Positions 11,622 through 25,076 of a stretch of 64,000 nucleotides of DNA are shown here, one piece after another; the stretch's first letter is position 1; each line of letters starts with the position of its first letter. The notes under the pieces were generated by a model. That model ran no database searches. It was not told the origin of the DNA and was given only the letters and a program-made list of their open reading frames with translations. The position numbers were made by a program, and so were the translations under genes. The DNA is from Lepidodermella squamata (lineage: Eukaryota > Gastrotricha): assembly GCA_047495785.1 (NCBI GenBank), contig JBLDXI010000015.1, positions 3,410,001 through 3,474,000 on the forward strand, given 5' to 3'.

Positions 11622-13466
11622 CTAGTAGAGTAATTTATCGGCTGGCAAGTTTTGAAACATGATAACAGGAGTTAGAGTAAGAGCCGTAATGTAAAGCAGC
11701 ATATTCATCCGCTCAACGACTTCGGCAATGAATATCCACTGGTCATGGCTCTCGCGAAGCGCGCCTTCTGCAAAATGCTTCACCGAACGGCGTCGCAATG
11801 CTGCCACAGCCACTAAGGGGCTACCCTGGGGGAGGGTAAGCATTGACCGCCTCATAGGCCCGATCTCATCGACTAACGGAGTCCCGGTGACTGGTTCCAT
11901 CGCATTCCCCATAGAGAATCTATACTCGACAAAGACAATGCGACCAAGGAATTTTACAGTTGAAAAAATGCATTTAGGTGGATTGCTCTGTGGAAAAAAA
12001 TCAATGAATTATCGATTAATAATCTGGAGATGATTTCCTCATACTTTTTTCAAGTTGGCTTTGTTGATAAAGTAGAAAACAATGCCCTCGCCAAGAAGAG
12101 CTATTCCAGCGATATAAGCCATCTTAAAAATAGCAATGGATTCATTTGCCGATTTTTAAGGTAGCTGAACCTACCTGTAAATCGATGTAAAGACTGAGAA
12201 GAGGCACGACTTCGGATGAGCGGGGCATGTCAGCTAATATCATGCTCTGAAAACGCAACGATTCTTATCCAAAGCTGATTTAAACGAATATTTTACCTGA
12301 AATACTGAATAAGCCAGGAGACAGGTGAAAGATATGTGAACTCGAACGACCTCCTCAAGCTAAAAGAAAATTATTAAATTAATTAAATCAACGATAATTT
12401 AGAGCAGCGTACAGGTAAGACAAAGGTAATGATCTCTGCTGATGATATAATCATATTCGGAGCAATAATATTGATATAGTAGAAGTTAGGCCTTCGTTTC
12501 AGAAGCATTTGAAATTCCACCTGAAAAAAAGATTCGTGTGATAATCGTTATTTGGAGCCTGAATTTTACCCCATCATAGCTTTGGTTTCCCGATTTATAA
12601 ACGTAAATGATTGTCCTATTATCGACTAGTTCCCACTGCTTGTTCTCGGTCCAAGAATTTTCGAGCTTCACAAACGGCCGCTTGTTCAACGTGAAAAATT
12701 GCTGATATGTCGGGTAGCTCCAGCTCTCAATTCGCACCCCGCATATCTGAACAATGGGTGGCTTAAAAAAGAGGCGATCAATCTAAGCGGCATACCTGTT
12801 TATCGAAGGGAAACATTGTTAAATCAGGCTCGCATTTGACTGCTAATTGGTGAGCTGGGGTGAATTGAACTAGCCCGTTTTGCTGGACCCAGACCTTGCC
12901 GCCCGGAGACGTTATCAAGGTATAAACATCCTCCCTAAAAATTATGCGAAATATATTTTTTCTATACCTAATTTTCGAATATTTACGCGTTCAAAATCAG
13001 CAGATCTGGGGTCCATAAATTTTCACGTGGCAGGAGCAAGTAGTCTATACATTTGAATGGATGCCTCTTGCCCCAAACAAGGTAGTCATCGTCCCAATCC
13101 ATGTAGACGTAGCCATTTAGTATCAGCGTATTTTTCCTTTCATTCTATATAATATGGTACGGAATAAAAAAAGGGTCTGGAAAAATAAAATTCGGAGTGA
13201 AACAAACGAAATAAACTATGCTGCTGATTCTAAGGCCAATCGTTACGTTGACGGCTTTGTGAGCATTTATTCGCGGCCTCGACGTTTTTGAGTAGTTGGT
13301 AAAAATCAGGTTGATGATGTCTTTCTCAGAAACAACTTTCGATCATGCGACGAATTATTAAAAAATGTAGGATTTATTTATTCATTTTCTTACCAGTTGC
13401 ATTGCATGGAACATTTTGTTGGCCTTTAATAAGCTGAGCCAGGCTCAAAATTCCGAGAGGTAACAT
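11622..13466 (-). CDS. Cys-loop ligand-gated ion channel subunit (receptor 2)
   Basis: Ten exons, all in phase: 13466-13394, 13335-13217, 13144-12987, 12934-12796, 12746-12570, 12520-12413, 12359-12297, 12246-12175, 12122-12045, 11987-11622, encoding 450 residues. The N-terminus is hydrophobic (MLPLGILSLAQ). The extracellular domain has YMDWDDDYLVWG, LWTPDLLILNA and a Cys-loop (CEPDLTMFPFDKQIC). Transmembrane segments follow (IISSAEIITFVLP; VHISFTCLLAYSVF; MAYIAGIALLGEGIVF; RMNMLLYITALTLTPVIMF). It is a clear paralogue of receptor 1, sharing SW(N/S)YP, SWTENKQWEL and HISFTCLLAYSVFQ, with an extra intron before MAYIAG. No loop-C Cys-Cys pair is seen, so it is probably a non-alpha subunit. Ligand and ion selectivity are not deducible. 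Confidence 0.88.
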
Positions 13467-13830
13467 GAGTAATTTCCAGTCAACGAGGTACAATAAGCTC
13501 ATTTTTCAACCATGGTAATAATCATATCTGATGAGGACTCCTACTTTCTCGAGATTTTTACGGTAAAAGCCCCCTGAAAATCGAAAAATAATTCAAGTGC
13601 GAGGGACATAATGGAGCCAATGTAAACACACTCCATTACACCGCCAACTTCGCCGAAGTATATCACGGGTTATATGTGTAGAGATGATAATAATTCATGC
13701 GTTAAATTTTCCTTCCCTTTTTAACTCAATTATTAATGGCCTATTTTCATCAAAAAAATGCGAAACAAAATGAGCGCAAAATGACTGTTTTTATTTTAAT
13801 AATTCGCATCAAAATGTTAAGGAGACTCAG
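13467..13830. other. Intergenic spacer
   Basis: Between the start of receptor 2 and the 3' end of the Nup43-like gene, both minus-strand. AT-rich; no supported feature. Confidence 0.4.
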
Positions 13831-14973
13831 CTAATTGATTACAAAAACGTCACCGAAATCGGAGCCAGCAATAAGCGTGGGTCCGTTGTTATCCCGGCTG
13901 TTATCGACAGCCAAACAGTTGATAGGAACACCGGCAACGTTTAGGATGGGCTCAGCAGATGGCACGTCATTCGTTTGGCCATTCGCCCAGGCCCATTCCA
14001 GCAGCAGGCCATCACTGCCGGCCGAAAACAGCTGATCCGGTTCGGCGGGGTTGAACGACAACGCGTTGACGGTTAGCGTATGAGCCGCGAACCCGGTTTG
14101 ACCAGCGGCCGACGAGCTGGTCTCGCCGGAGACGAGGCGCAGATCAATCATAGAAATGGCGCCGTCCTCGCAGCCGAAAATCACAGTTTCACTAGAAAAC
14201 GGGTGAAGGCCGATGCAGGTGATCGGCCGAACCGACCCGGCCTTCGTGAAAATTGGCACGCCGACGTTGGATAGGCGAAGGTCGAAGAAATGAAGCCGGC
14301 CGGTTAAATCGCCGATAACCAGCATCGGCGAGCCGGCGGTTGAGGAGCATCGAACGGCACATGAGGTAGCTAGATTTCCGATTATCGGCGCGTAATTGAA
14401 GTCCTGAATCACTTCGACGCTGCTTTGTTGCTGAGATAACAGGCCGAGGACTGAAACACGGCCCGTGTAATTGCTATCAATCAACGCATAAGCGATTTCG
14501 CTGTTAGAAATTCCTGACAGTGGCGAGGAGAGGTTGAATGATATCTTCTCGGTTGGACTAGCTTCGAACGGTTGATTCGACGTGAATTTCGATAGAGATA
14601 ACCCGGCTTTAGTATCAGCAAGCCGCGTCTGGTAAACCGCAGCCTCCCCATTCGCATGGGCAATCAAAACTTTTCCATCGGGAAAAGCCTGTTTAAAATT
14701 AATTAAAATCGGAAAAATAGAGCCGCCTTAAATTGTTACCTTGGTCAGTAGAATACGGTTTTCCAACGCAACGGAATAACCGGTTCGAGTTGGCCCGTTA
14801 GCTGGGGGCATGTCTTCAGTGGCCGGGACAGACCACACATGAAAATCAGCGGAACCTTTCGAACAAGCTGCAACGAGTAAATTATTGCCGAACCTGCTCG
14901 ACGTAACGCTCCTCACCGGCTGTCCCGGTTTTGAGGTCAAAATCAGCGGCGATCGCGGGTTATCGATATTCAT
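13831..14973 (-). CDS. Nup43-like WD40 nucleoporin
   Basis: Two exons (14973-14740 and 14688-13831) join in phase to a 363-residue WD-repeat protein. Human Nup43 has 380 residues. WD40-type blades are visible, for example SPMLVIGDLTGRLHFFDLR, PITCIGLHPFSSETVIFGCE and VNALSFNPAEPDQLFSAGSD followed by LLLEW. The protein ends GSDFGDVFVIN, matching the abrupt Nup43-style C-terminus. Nup43 is a component of the Nup107-160 Y-complex of the nuclear pore. The ATG at 14973 is preceded by TTTTCCCTCTAG, a good splice-acceptor sequence that could be a cis or trans splice site. Other small WD40 scaffold proteins cannot be excluded. Confidence 0.65.
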
Positions 14974-15582
14974 TATTTTTCTAGAGGGAAAACGCAACCA
15001 TATTCAATTTATCTTCAAAAATTTATTTGTTTTCTCATATATCGAAATTATTCACCCTTTTTTGTTAATAAGAATATCAAACACAACACGCGAAAGAGAA
15101 AGAATGTTACAATAGTTTACAACTGTGATACGCGGTCCGGAATGAATTGTTCCAATATAATAATAATCAGCGAGAGAAAAAATCAATTGCAAGGTTGGAA
15201 AAAATCACCGATCAAAGAGAAAGTAGAAATAATTATATGTATCCTCGAATCAAAATGATGTAGTCCTCCTTAATATTCAGCGCTAATTATTATTATAGCT
15301 ACCAGATTGTATTATGCGCGCTGAATACAAGAAAATATAGTTAATTAAATCGTTTGATCAAACATGGTCTCGGAATAAATAATCATAATATACTTTTTCG
15401 GCTATAACAAGAGAATTTTTCGCAAGTCTCCGCATAATACAAGAAATCATCGTCACGTGAAAATGAAAATTAAAACAGAGAATCAGCCGATTGGTCAAAA
15501 TCGGTCAAAATTGTTCGCGAAGCTAATAATAATTATGTTAATAAGCGATTATTAGTAGCAAACTTTAACAAAATGTCTCGCC
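14974..15582. other. Intergenic spacer between BEACH gene and Nup43-like gene
   Basis: 609 bp, AT-rich, with several ATAATAAT tracts and no long reading frame. Both flanking genes are on the minus strand. No operon-like tight spacing. Confidence 0.45.
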
Positions 15583-18500
15583 TCACGTTGTTCTAACGCT
15601 GATCACAATTAGCCGCCCGTCGTCGAGCGCGACAAAAAGAGCACCGCAATTTTTAGCCAGGGTCAACGCCGTGGCGGGTCGGTCGAGCGTCAACTCACTC
15701 GTTGAATCCGTGGTCGATTTGGCGACCGGCGACAACTGCTGGAATTTGTACAACCGACGAATGGAAAGACGAGGCCGGGCATCGGCAAAAATGATCGCGT
15801 CATTCGCCAGCGCGAAATCGCAGACAGGCGAGCGAAGCGCTAACGACGCTAGATATCGGCCATTTGTCGAAAACGTGCAAAGCAGGAAGCGATTAGCCGG
15901 CGAGGCTGGGTTATGCGTCAACGGCGAGGTGGTTGATGCGTAGAACACGACTTCACTCATTTCCGGGCCAATTTTAACCGCCTCGATTTTTACCGAATTG
16001 ATGCCTGGCAGGTAGTCAACCAGTCGAATCGAGCGAACGTAACGGCCCTTTCGCACAGTATGAGCTAGAGCCAGGCCGTTTTCGCCGCAACTCCAGCACA
16101 AATCAAGGTCGCTGCACAGTGCTACGGCCGTGACTGGAGCGTCGTGGCCGAATAAAACGCAATGTGGGCTGGTCATTAAGGTGGTTTGGTGGTGGGAAGT
16201 TGGAATAAGGCGGAAGATTGCGACTGTTACGTCAGAAGACCCGGTTGCGATGAAGCGCTGGCACCTTGATAGCGAGACGCAGTTCACTGGTAACGCATGA
16301 TGCCGCACAGCTGCCACCAATTTGCCGGTTTTGGTCTGTAGAAATCAAAAGAAAATATACAATTTGGCGTTACATTTTTCGTTTGAAAAAATTGCTCTAA
16401 TTCAAGTCAAGTTAATTGCTATAACGTAAGAAATTGTTCACATCAGGTAAAAATAGAAAATTATAAAAATTTGCAGGACAATTAGGAATCAAATTGTCCA
16501 CGTTTCGTTCAAATTTTGGAATTTTTTTAGAAAAAACCGAAAAACATGATTACCCGAGTTACGGTGTATTTTCTATATGACCGTTAACAAGTAAAAAAGG
16601 GGTTAGGCAAAAATACCACCATCGTGAGATTTTGATACCACGTTCAAGATCATATAACGAGGAGCCGAACGATATCAAAAAGAGGTTGATAGTCATCAGG
16701 GTTACTGAGAAAATGGGCTTCAAAGTTTACGGGTGAAAATTGCTAATTTCGAAAAGTGCGCCTGAAAAATTTGAGTTTTTATTGCATCAATTAATAATCC
16801 CTCACGCAATGAATTCTAATTTTATTTTCTTCTGCGCTGTCGACATTTTTTAGGGTGTCTGAGGTGAAGAATTTTGCTACATATTCAAAATTTCTGGTGG
16901 AGTCAAGCTAATGTCTCCACAACAAACTTAATAGATAGGACTTCAGCGACGCCTTGGGGATCCTCATCATTTAAGGAGGATGGGAGCCTCCTAGAGGTCT
17001 AAAGTTTTAACATTTAAAACCATCAAGAAAAAATGAGTACGAACATCTTGGAATCCAAGAATCGCCCTTCTTCAAAAATAAATGCCGGAAAATACTAAAA
17101 ATTCGCCAAATCCCACTTTTCAAGTGTGAACAGTCATATTCCATTTATTTTCCCATCAAAAAAGGAATTATCGAAAATTAACTTACGCTTATAAGCCGCA
17201 ATGAATTGTCGTGATAGCCCACAACAGCTAGCGTTTGGCCATTATCAAGCACAGCAAAATTGCACGGTTTCGGTACAGCCGAGAGACGAACCGACGGTCT
17301 CGGGGTGGAGGTGACGCCCATATCGCCACCAGAGCCCTGAATCGTAATCATATCTGCTCGACTTCCAGATATGCTATACACCCGTATCGCCCCGCTTCTC
17401 GTCACAGCAATCAGCGCATCTGGGGTTGGGTGGAACATGAATGAAATCGGCTCGAAGGACAGCATTGATTGGACAGAAACGGCTTGCAACTGGAGGCTGA
17501 ATGACGAAATCAACAACGGAACCGTGTACTGCGTCGGCGAGGCTGCGACCTTCTTGAACAGATCTTCGATACCCAGACGACGAGGATGGGCCTCGGTGAA
17601 CAACTGCGACGGCGTTTGGCCAAAATGCGTCACCATCATTTCAATCGCTTTCCTCTTTTCCGGGTCAGTGATCGCGTCCAAGTCGATATTGTCCTCATAC
17701 GTACAAGCGTGGTAGACATTCAACGCATCTACAGCCGCATCACCGCGTTGTTTGAAGCCGAAAATCAGGTCAATCCATTGATGTAAATGATTCGAGACGT
17801 AGTCACTCTCCAACGCCTGGCGGTGTTTGTAGATGAAATCTTCAGGCGAATCGGCCCAGGGCGGTAAATGAACATTATCAACTCGTTCCTCGCTCAACTG
17901 AAGCCGTCCGAAGTCGAATTTATTCAAATTCACCAAAAACTCAGGCATGAAGAAGAACTCTGGTATCAACTCTTTCACGTCATTTCCGTCGTAGAGCGAC
18001 CGCCAAAGCCCCGGGATTGAGTTGAAAAGCCGGTCCGGTACGTCGAAATGGCCGGATTGAAGGTCAATGTGCAACGTGGCGAACGGCTCGATTCTCAGCA
18101 GGTAGTACATAACAGTCGCTGCGTTTGAATAGTGAGTGCCATAGTGAAACTTATGCATCAAAACACCGGTCGGATCTTCGAAATGGTCGTACTTATCACG
18201 AATTTCGTGCTCTCGTTTCGCGTTTTGCACACCCATTGGCTTGCTCAAATCACGAAAAGTCGCCGGGTTGTTCAAATCAAGATTTTTGCTCGCGTAGTCG
18301 GCGAGAATCCACGGAAACACCGGGTATTGGCTCAAATCGTTATAAGTTCGGCCCGCAAATGTGTTCAACGCCATGAGGTAATCAAAATTCGTAATTTCAC
18401 GATTTACCCATTTCTGCGTCACCCCAGACGCTTTCAACAACGATTTCGCGCTTTGCTGGGCGAAATTGAACAAAGCAGGCCGGCTTTTCATGTGAATCAG

Positions 18501-21500
18501 CCGGACGAATACCTTATTTCGCGACGGCTTGTCCGCAAAATTGAACATGTAATTCCGGCAGTCGGTTAGAAAAACTTCCAACGCGGTTTTTTGAAGATTG
18601 TACCGCCTTAAATAAATATCCCGTAGCTCGCCGAATGGGAATTGAACGGTCAGTTGGTCTGTATCGTCGTCAACAATCGGAGATGAGGCTGATGTCATAG
18701 GTTCAGAGGGTGTGAACGCGAATCTGTCAGCCGTTACTTCAAGGCGACCGGGGACAATACCAGCGATTGAAACCAGGTCACACATTTCGTTAATTATGGC
18801 TTTACTCGATGGGGCGGCTTCGGTGGCCACGTCAATCGAGCCCGGATTCGAGGGCGAATTTGGCAATGCGTCAATAGCAGAGACCGAGGTCCAATCTTCG
18901 TCTTCATTTCGCGATGACTCATCCAGCCTAATCGCCATTAAAAGACCCGAGAAATCGTTATTCTGCTGAAGGCTTGAATTGCCGTTTTGATTTATCGAAG
19001 CCGACAGATGTTGATGCTCAGGGTCAAGCGATGACGCGACGTGTTGGTCAAAATTGAAATTATGAACCATAGCCAATCGCATTCGTTTGTCGTTTTCAAG
19101 AGCGCCCAGTTTCCAGTAGATAGGTGGGTGTTTCTTGCGAGACCAAGGCCCACAATCGCCCAATTGGAACGCGGCAAGGTGTTGGAAAGCAGCTAGCCGA
19201 GTTTCACGTTCTGCGATCAAGTTGCGGGCGAAATCGGCGATTCTCGAATGTTCATGCCGAGTTCTAGCCATGAAAACGTGCAGAATTTTCTCTTGAAACG
19301 ACGCCCATGAACCTGAGACCAAGTTGCTAACGATTTCTTGCCGCGTCATAGCCTCAGATTGCCAAATCACGTAATCACTGGCGATTCGATCGCGCGGGCC
19401 AGTCAAATAATCCGCCGTAAATTTAGCCTTCCACGGCAGTGCCTGGTAATTGATGAACGAACTCCACTCACTCGAGCTGGAATACGATTGAAATGATTCA
19501 GAAAACGACCCATGGGCGAATTGAAGCGTAGGAAGTGGGAACCTCAGGTCGACAAGCTCTCGCATTCTAACTAGGGCAGTCTTCAAAACCGGCATCAAAG
19601 TGTAATACACATTTGAATCTGCAACCGAGGCTGCTTCGTAGATTTTCGTTATCAAATAACCAAATTGAACAGCGTCTTTTATGAAGCAAGAGGTTTGAAG
19701 CAGGGTTTGAAGTTGCTCAGCCGCCGATGTTGACAGGTCGAGATCAGGCTGGCAGCAAAATTGGAGTAGAATAGCGAGGCCGACCTGCCCGACAGAGTTC
19801 AGTTTATCGTCATCCCAGACATTAGCCGTCGACAAAAGTTGCGCTAGAATGTTCAACAAGTCAGGGGTGAAAAATTCGGCCGATCTATTGCTCAGGGCTG
19901 TCATGTTAGTGCACGAATCGTAGACGAGCTCGAAGAAACGAGCCAAGGCGTCGCGAGGAATTACTGACCGGGGTGGCGATTGCTGACTGCCCCGCCTGTC
20001 TAAATGTGACGGCGATCGAGTTCGGCCGTCTGGCGATGCGATAAACGCCAACATTTGCTGGGCCAGGAAGCAGAACAATCGGGCAGTGATCGAAGCGGCA
20101 GACTTGTAAATTGGTTTCGTTCCTTCATAATCGCGAAAGATCGCGGCTAAAATGCCGATTTCCTGCAAAAAATTATGATTAAAAAATCCACCTTAAAATA
20201 TTCGTTTTTTTATTTACCTTGATTTGCTCCTGGAAAGTGAACCGGGGAAAAGCGTTTTGCAGCAGCAATTGCAAGAAGTCCATTAAGGCGGCTAGAACAG
20301 CTCTTTCCGCCTCGGAAAGTGGCACAGACGACATTTCGTGGAGAACGCTTGTCGAATAAATGGTGCTGCCGCGATTTGAACCATTAACAGGTGAGGATGT
20401 TCGAAGTGTATTCCACGACTGGTTCAAAGGTTGAGTGACGTCCAACTTCGCCGGTGATGCTTCGGCGTAAAACACCGAGCTCGGCCGTTCTTCAATCTGC
20501 GGACTTTTGATCATCGACGCATCCTCAGTTGACAAATCGATTAAGGCGACGTCATCGTGGGCTAACGACGGCTTTTGCGGCGTGGGTGGGACTGAAGCGC
20601 CATTAACGCTGTTATCAGCTGTGCTAAAGCAGAGCTCGAGGCGGCCGGAAATCGCGAGATGCGAGTCATCCCCACCCCCGAACGATAAATTCGGCAGGAC
20701 ATCTGGCCGGGAGCTGAGTCGATTCGGCGAGCCAGGCGAGGTTGTCATCGATTTCGGCAGGCGAGGGATGTGTTGTCTGATAAAACAAGCGGCTAAAAGA
20801 GGCTGCCAGCGGCATTGTTGGGCCAACAAAAGTAAAATTCCCGTGTTTTGCCGGCAGTGGTTGATTAGCTTTCGTAATAAAACACGTTGAGCTTCGAGGC
20901 TGCAACGAGGCAGGAAGTAGAGCATGCTCGATAGACTGCTAACATTTTCCGGGGTGTAAAACATAGGCGAGAAAAGTAGGTCGAGAAGCGACTCGGACGC
21001 GGCAGACGGCGGCATTCGGTCGAGGAGCCCGTAGAAATCGATTGAATTCAACTGAAAGCAGCCTTTGTTGGTTTCGTAGACGCGACTGGTATTAAGCAGC
21101 AGATTAATGACTTGCAGCGCTTTTTCACGGACTTGAAATGAATGGTCTGTAACGAGGTAGCTGAACAGCAATTCCGCCGCTTGGGGTTCGTAGAGCAGTA
21201 AAACCAGTTGGTCAGGTTGCGGATCAACGTCGAGACACGCCTTGATCGTATCGAGACACTCGCAAATCAGCACATCGGACGACTCGGACAGAAATCCGAC
21301 CAAGGAATGGACATCGGTGTAGTTTGTATTTCGACTCAAATAAATTCGCACGATTTGCCAGATGAATTGCCTAGCGTTTTCCGTGTCATTGCCAAATGAC
21401 GTTAGACTAGCACTTTTCGGCAATTCTAGCACTTCAGCCGCGCTAGGCGTTGCCGGCATTTGAGCTGGAGCGAAATGAAGACGGACGATGTCCAGAAAGT

Positions 21501-24500
21501 AGTACAACGGGTATTGTTGGCGAAACCACGATCGAGAAGGTCTGATCAGCTGTTGAACGTATTGCAGATGACCCACCTTAATTAAATGGGAAAAAATCAG
21601 TCACTGGGTTCTAACAAATTAAAAAATTGAAATTGATAAAAAAGCAGCTATCAGAGTGCTTTAAAAGCATTTAATCTCTCATTCTTTTTCAGAGACTCTA
21701 GTCAAACATCATTTTTAAGGTATCCGTCCAAATTTTGAATAAAAATACTTGCCTGAACAACGTAATCAGCTTTCGCCCAAATATCGAAGTTGAATAGGAC
21801 ATGCTTGTAGAATTGCTGTAATAGCTGTTGCAAATTCGACGCGATCACCTCGTGCTGTTCGCCGATTTTCGCCGCAGCTCCAGGCGCACTAGCTTCCGCC
21901 TGTTGCGAGAACAGCCGATCGATGAGCGCTTGAATCGAAGTCAAAACGTCGACTGAAACCAGTTCAGGCGGAAGTTGCGACAACAAATGGCCGAGCATGG
22001 CACAGCCATCATTCGCCAACATCCAGTTAATCGCAGACACGGTCGATCGGCACGAAAAACCCGTGAATAACTCTGTCATACACGCGCAGCAACATGAAAC
22101 AACTGAATTCGAGTCGGAATGTGATTGCGACATTTTTCTAACCGGGGAAGGTAACGCACGTAGCGAATCGCCCACAGCCTTCATTTTCGCATAGGTAATA
22201 GCCGTGTAATGAATGAACGGAAACAGGACACCAGGGCCTCCGATGCAACAAAACATGTCTTTCACATCGAAAATGTTGAAGGTATTAATGTTGCATAGGG
22301 CGAAATAGCCGTTTCCACTCAAATCCTCCAACACCTGTGTGCTCGCGTCGTAACACCGGGCAGTGTAGTGCACAATTGGTTTCACTGTCATTTTCACGCT
22401 TTGCGATAGAAGACCCAGTTCAGAGTAAGGTACTCGGCTAATCAACGAAATCTGATCCTGCGCGATCGCTTGGTCAAAAATCAAAACATCGCCCATCAAC
22501 CAGGAGCCGTTATTTCGGTCTAAACCGACACCGCCGATGCGAAAATCTGACAGTAAGTCGGTTAAGCCGTTCCAAGACGCGGCTGGAAGTGAGGAACTAT
22601 CGGCTAGACCGAACAAAGGTTCCACCAATTGACGCCCATCTACGTAAACCATAACCCGGCCGGCGGCTAGAAATCTGACCGGGGTGAAAACAATGCATAG
22701 AGCGTGCCACTTCAATTCTGTCGTCAATACCGAGGCGTCTAATTTTGCGAGTAATTGCGAGCCTTTTGGATTCGACTGAGTGACTAAGAAAACGCCGTCG
22801 GACATTATTTCCGCCTCAACACAACTACCGTTTTTACAGGCCATCCGGAAAATTAACCGGCTAGCAGACATCGGCGTCAATCTCAACCATAAAAATATGC
22901 TAAATGTTGACCTGCTCGGTAATTTATGCATTTTTTGAACGTGAACTGCATGCCCGGTTGAATGGAAGGCGAAAATAGCACTAGGCCGCGGCTCAGTCGC
23001 CGGCCTCAGCATTAAACGAAGCGCTTGAAGTAAAGGCAGGGCGTGATGAGGCAGGTCTTCGTCATTTTCAGGCCGGCATAACGCAATCAACTGTTTCAAC
23101 TGACCCGCTGTAAGCGAAACTGCCCCGATTTTATGCAAAATATCCAGCAGTTTCAAAAACGCTGGGTCGTTCAGGCCTTCAGTGACTGAAACCTGAAGAA
23201 TAGTATCGACAATGCGGTGTTGCGAGCATGTCAGCAAGTCTAAATCTGAATTGTGATTATCGAATAAATAGTGGTAGATTCGATCGGCTAGAAACACCTG
23301 TTGTTCGCTTGATAAAAGCGGCAGCCATAGAATCATCTCTCGAGCAACTAGAGTATGCGGCGCGCCTGGGGTGAGATCGGCTGGGTGCGATAATTTAAGG
23401 CAGCTATCCAGCAATTTTTGCGTCGGATTCGAAATTTTCCTCACAACCGCGAACAAATCAGGCCAATCGACGATCAACTGACTACTTTTCTCCGGCTTCG
23501 AAAACCGGCAAAGCGAGCGTAAAACGCGGAATGTAGATATTGCCAGGTCGTTGGAACACGACGTCGGCAAACCGGATGCTATGCATAGATTAAGGTGGTT
23601 TGACAACAAGCTGACCAAGTGCAAATCGATCAAACACGACGAGGTATAGCCTCTAGTATCAGCGTTACAAATGTTGTTGAAAGCCTCAAGAATCAACTGA
23701 AGAAGTTGGACACCGATAGCTGAAGCTGGTTTCAGCTTCGAAAACGCCTCTAAACAATCAGCGACTACGACGGTGAAGTCCAGATTCGCATCGACGATTT
23801 GCGAACTCAATAAATAAACTAATAATGTCAAAGCTCGAAGGGCCAGTGTACGAATGGCTAATTCCGAGTCTGATATAGAAGCATTTGCAAGGTGAGCCAG
23901 TGAATCGTTTTGATCATCCAATTTTTCACTTGGTGTTTCGACCGTGTTCGAATAGGGCAACTGAGCGACAATAGTTAGAAGGCACCGAACGACGCGACTG
24001 TCGTGGAGAACGTAAGAGGCAGCGTCTCGAGATCCGGAAAGGGCACAGCCGAATACCATGAGTAGCATTTGCGTAATATCCAATCGCGCGCGGTGCTTTT
24101 CAAGCTGGTCAACGATAAATGAGGAAAATGCGGATAAAACTGGTTTAAGCGGCACACCGCCTTCTTGCTGCTTTGTTTGCGATTCCTCACCATAAGTCGG
24201 AAATCGCTGGCAATTGCTAGAAAATAAATTTTTAAGCATGGATCTCAAATACATTAATATCAATGTTTTACCTTGCCGCAAAATTGTGCCACGCTTTCTG
24301 TGGGTCGAGCGTACTCGTAATAAGGGTCCCACTGAACTTGAAAAGCGAATAAATATCCTCGTTCTGAGCATCTTGGGGCAAAGTTATGACCGGCTGGGGT
24401 AATCGTGCGACTAAATGAAGCGAATCCGTGAATAGCTCGATAAAAACGGTAAGAATGCCTCCGGAGGCTAATTGCACCACATTATCCGGATGGCGTGCGA

Positions 24501-24862
24501 TTACGCAGAAGACTTTTAGTAATTTCACGAATTTTTCGAGTTGGCGAGCCGATAACACAGACGGTAAGTCTTCGATTGGCTGTATACAAGCTTGTTTGAC
24601 TAGCTGATTAAGTCGAACCAACTCATGAACAAGAATCTGCAGCAGGCGAGATGGTAATTCTCGTAACAATGGCGCTTTATCATTATTTCTAAGAATTCAA
24701 GGTCAAGTTTTATCTCATTACGGCGTGACAAACAACTTACTTGTCTTCATTCAAGAAATGGCCGTATTTTCCGATGAAAGCAGTTAAAAAGGCCTCCAAA
24801 TAATGCGAATCATTCTTGCTGGTATATTGGATCCACAGCTGATAAAGAGATCCCTCGTCCAT
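15583..24862 (-). CDS. NBEAL-type BEACH-domain scaffold protein (neurobeachin-like)
   Basis: Six exons, all phase-consistent: 24862-24741, 24688-24272, 24243-21753, 21576-20218, 20162-17187, 16335-15583, encoding 2,705 residues. Long N-terminal helical-repeat regions are interrupted by a concanavalin-like fold (about 600-780; FSIFLWLRL, KWHALCIVF, VMVYVDG). A PH-like segment (about 1920-2040) precedes the BEACH domain (about 2055-2330; NFDYLMALNTFAGRTYNDLS, FHYGTHYSNAA, DVKELIPEFF, LHQWIDLIFGFKQRG). WD40 repeats follow to the C-terminus. BEACH proteins act in vesicle and granule trafficking. The FHYGTHYSNAA and FEDPTG features resemble NBEAL1/2 more than NBEA/LRBA (from memory). Intron 3 is GC-AG (CAG|GCAAGT at 21752). 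The last intron is 851 nt, unusually long for this window. Confidence 0.93.
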
Positions 24863-25076
24863 TCATCAAAATAATTTAAAAGATGTCACTAGAAAACCAG
24901 GTCAAATTTCAATTATCAAAGAAGAAAAACATTTATTCCCAGCAACCGTCGAGAAAATAATACCTATCAAATTAAACATTTGATGCTTCAATATTTCACA
25001 AATTTCGCTACCTGTGAAAAGACTATAGGTACGAAGGTAATTAATTAAATATTGTATCGCTTTTAAATGGCTGAAT
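24863..25076. other. Short intergenic gap
   Basis: AT-rich 214 bp between the BEACH gene start and the ETF-QO stop. No distinct signal is recognised. Confidence 0.4.

Noticed and set aside
17235-20890. Several + strand frames of 60-145 codons
   Set aside because: All lie antisense to the BEACH gene exons, which have clear homology.
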